This document shows, in pieces, positions 13,309-13,434 of a DNA stretch of 13,434 nt; the stretch's first letter is position 1, and each line of letters begins with the position of its first letter. The DNA lies in NCBI GenBank assembly GCA_041309225.1, contig JBFYZZ010000219.1, positions 1-13,434 of the forward strand, in the 5' to 3' direction. The notes below the pieces were generated by a model. The model was not told the origin of the DNA, made no database searches, and was given only the letters and a program-made list of their open reading frames with translations. The translations under genes were made by a program, and so were the position numbers. The DNA is from JAFGLY01 sp041309225 (lineage in GTDB: Bacteria > Myxococcota_A > UBA796 > JAFGLY01).

Positions 13309-13434
13309 ATGAGCACCGTCGCTGTCGTGTTGATCGTCCTGTCCGCCCTGGTGTGCGGCGTCTGCGGTTACTTCGCGGCCAAGCCGGTCGGCCGGGAGGT
13401 CGAGGGCTTCCTGGTCGGCCTGGTACTCGGGCCG
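13309..13434 (+). CDS. Small membrane protein, N-terminal part (cut by right edge)
   Basis: An ATG at 13309 preceded by GGAAGGAAG (13295-13303) opens a frame that continues 42 codons to the window end: MSTVAVVLIVLSALVCGVCG, then YFAAKPVGREVEGFLVGLVLGP. Residues 3-24 are a hydrophobic membrane segment, followed by a charged 'KPxGREVEGF' turn and a second hydrophobic stretch with the LVGLVLGP pattern. Short two-helix proteins of the type '..GR...GFLLGLLLGPiG..' are frequent in bacteria and phages and are mostly uncharacterised. It is transcribed away from the regulator, so a lysogeny or superinfection-related membrane role is conceivable but only inferred from position. Confidence 0.65.
   Translation, partial: MSTVAVVLIVLSALVCGVCGYFAAKPVGREVEGFLVGLVLGP

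Noticed and set aside
12071..13312. Plus-strand frame (413 codons) opposite the metallopeptidase and regulator
   Set aside because: It runs across two genes and the divergent control region; Ser/Arg-rich translation without domains.
1..13434. tRNA genes, integrase, attachment sites or insertion sequences
   Set aside because: I looked for cloverleaf-like stretches, integrase or transposase motifs and flanking repeats and saw none; the DNA is almost completely filled by phage genes.

Overview
The window reads as the left-to-middle part of a tailed-phage (Caudoviricetes, HK97-type, probably siphovirus) genome or prophage from a high-GC bacterial host. The evidence is an unbroken set of head genes in canonical order: small and large terminase, portal, prohead protease, HK97-fold major capsid protein, accessory head protein, head-tail connector and HK97-gp10-like protein. 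GC content is very high, so almost every real gene has a long mirror-image shadow frame on the other strand. No host genes, tRNAs, integrase, lysis genes or tape measure lie inside the window, so the host cannot be named, and lytic versus temperate cannot be decided.

Layout, right to left along the minus strand (direction of transcription). A divergent control region (13181-13308) separates a plus-strand small membrane protein, cut by the right edge, from one long minus-strand gene train. The train starts with an HTH regulator (12695-13180) and a phage-type zinc metallopeptidase (11848-12672). A replication/recombination block follows: RuvC-like resolvase (11354-11851), XPB/UvsW-like superfamily 2 helicase (9990-11357), and a winged-helix protein (9244-9993) resembling lambda-O-type initiators in layout. 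The packaging and head module comes next: TerS (8519-9247, TTG start), TerL (7032-8522, GTG start), a portal fused to a MuF-like domain (4778-6931), protease (4149-4781), major capsid (2654-4144), a small beta-rich head protein (2196-2570), a 76-aa protein (1961-2191), connector (1352-1957), gp10-like protein (753-1355), a tail-terminator-like protein (283-756), and a DUF2341-like protein running off the left edge.

Most junctions are 1- or 4-base overlaps (ATGA, GTGA, TTGA, TGATG). The larger gaps are 22 bp after the regulator, 100 bp before the portal and 83 bp after the capsid gene; the latter two carry palindromes or hairpins. Early-type and late-type genes therefore appear to form one translationally coupled train.

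The most interesting signal is inside the winged-helix gene. Five 17-bp inverted-repeat units (CTGTC-N5-GACAG type) are spaced 22-23 bp apart in the part encoding the inter-domain linker. The period is not a multiple of three, so the repetition is held at DNA level. This is the arrangement of an iteron origin embedded in its initiator gene. A C7/G7 hairpin lies beside it. Other non-coding signals are TGACA-N3-TGTCA palindromes in front of the portal gene, TTGACA repeats in the divergent region, a GNRA-capped hairpin after the capsid gene, and short repeats within terS that could be a packaging site.
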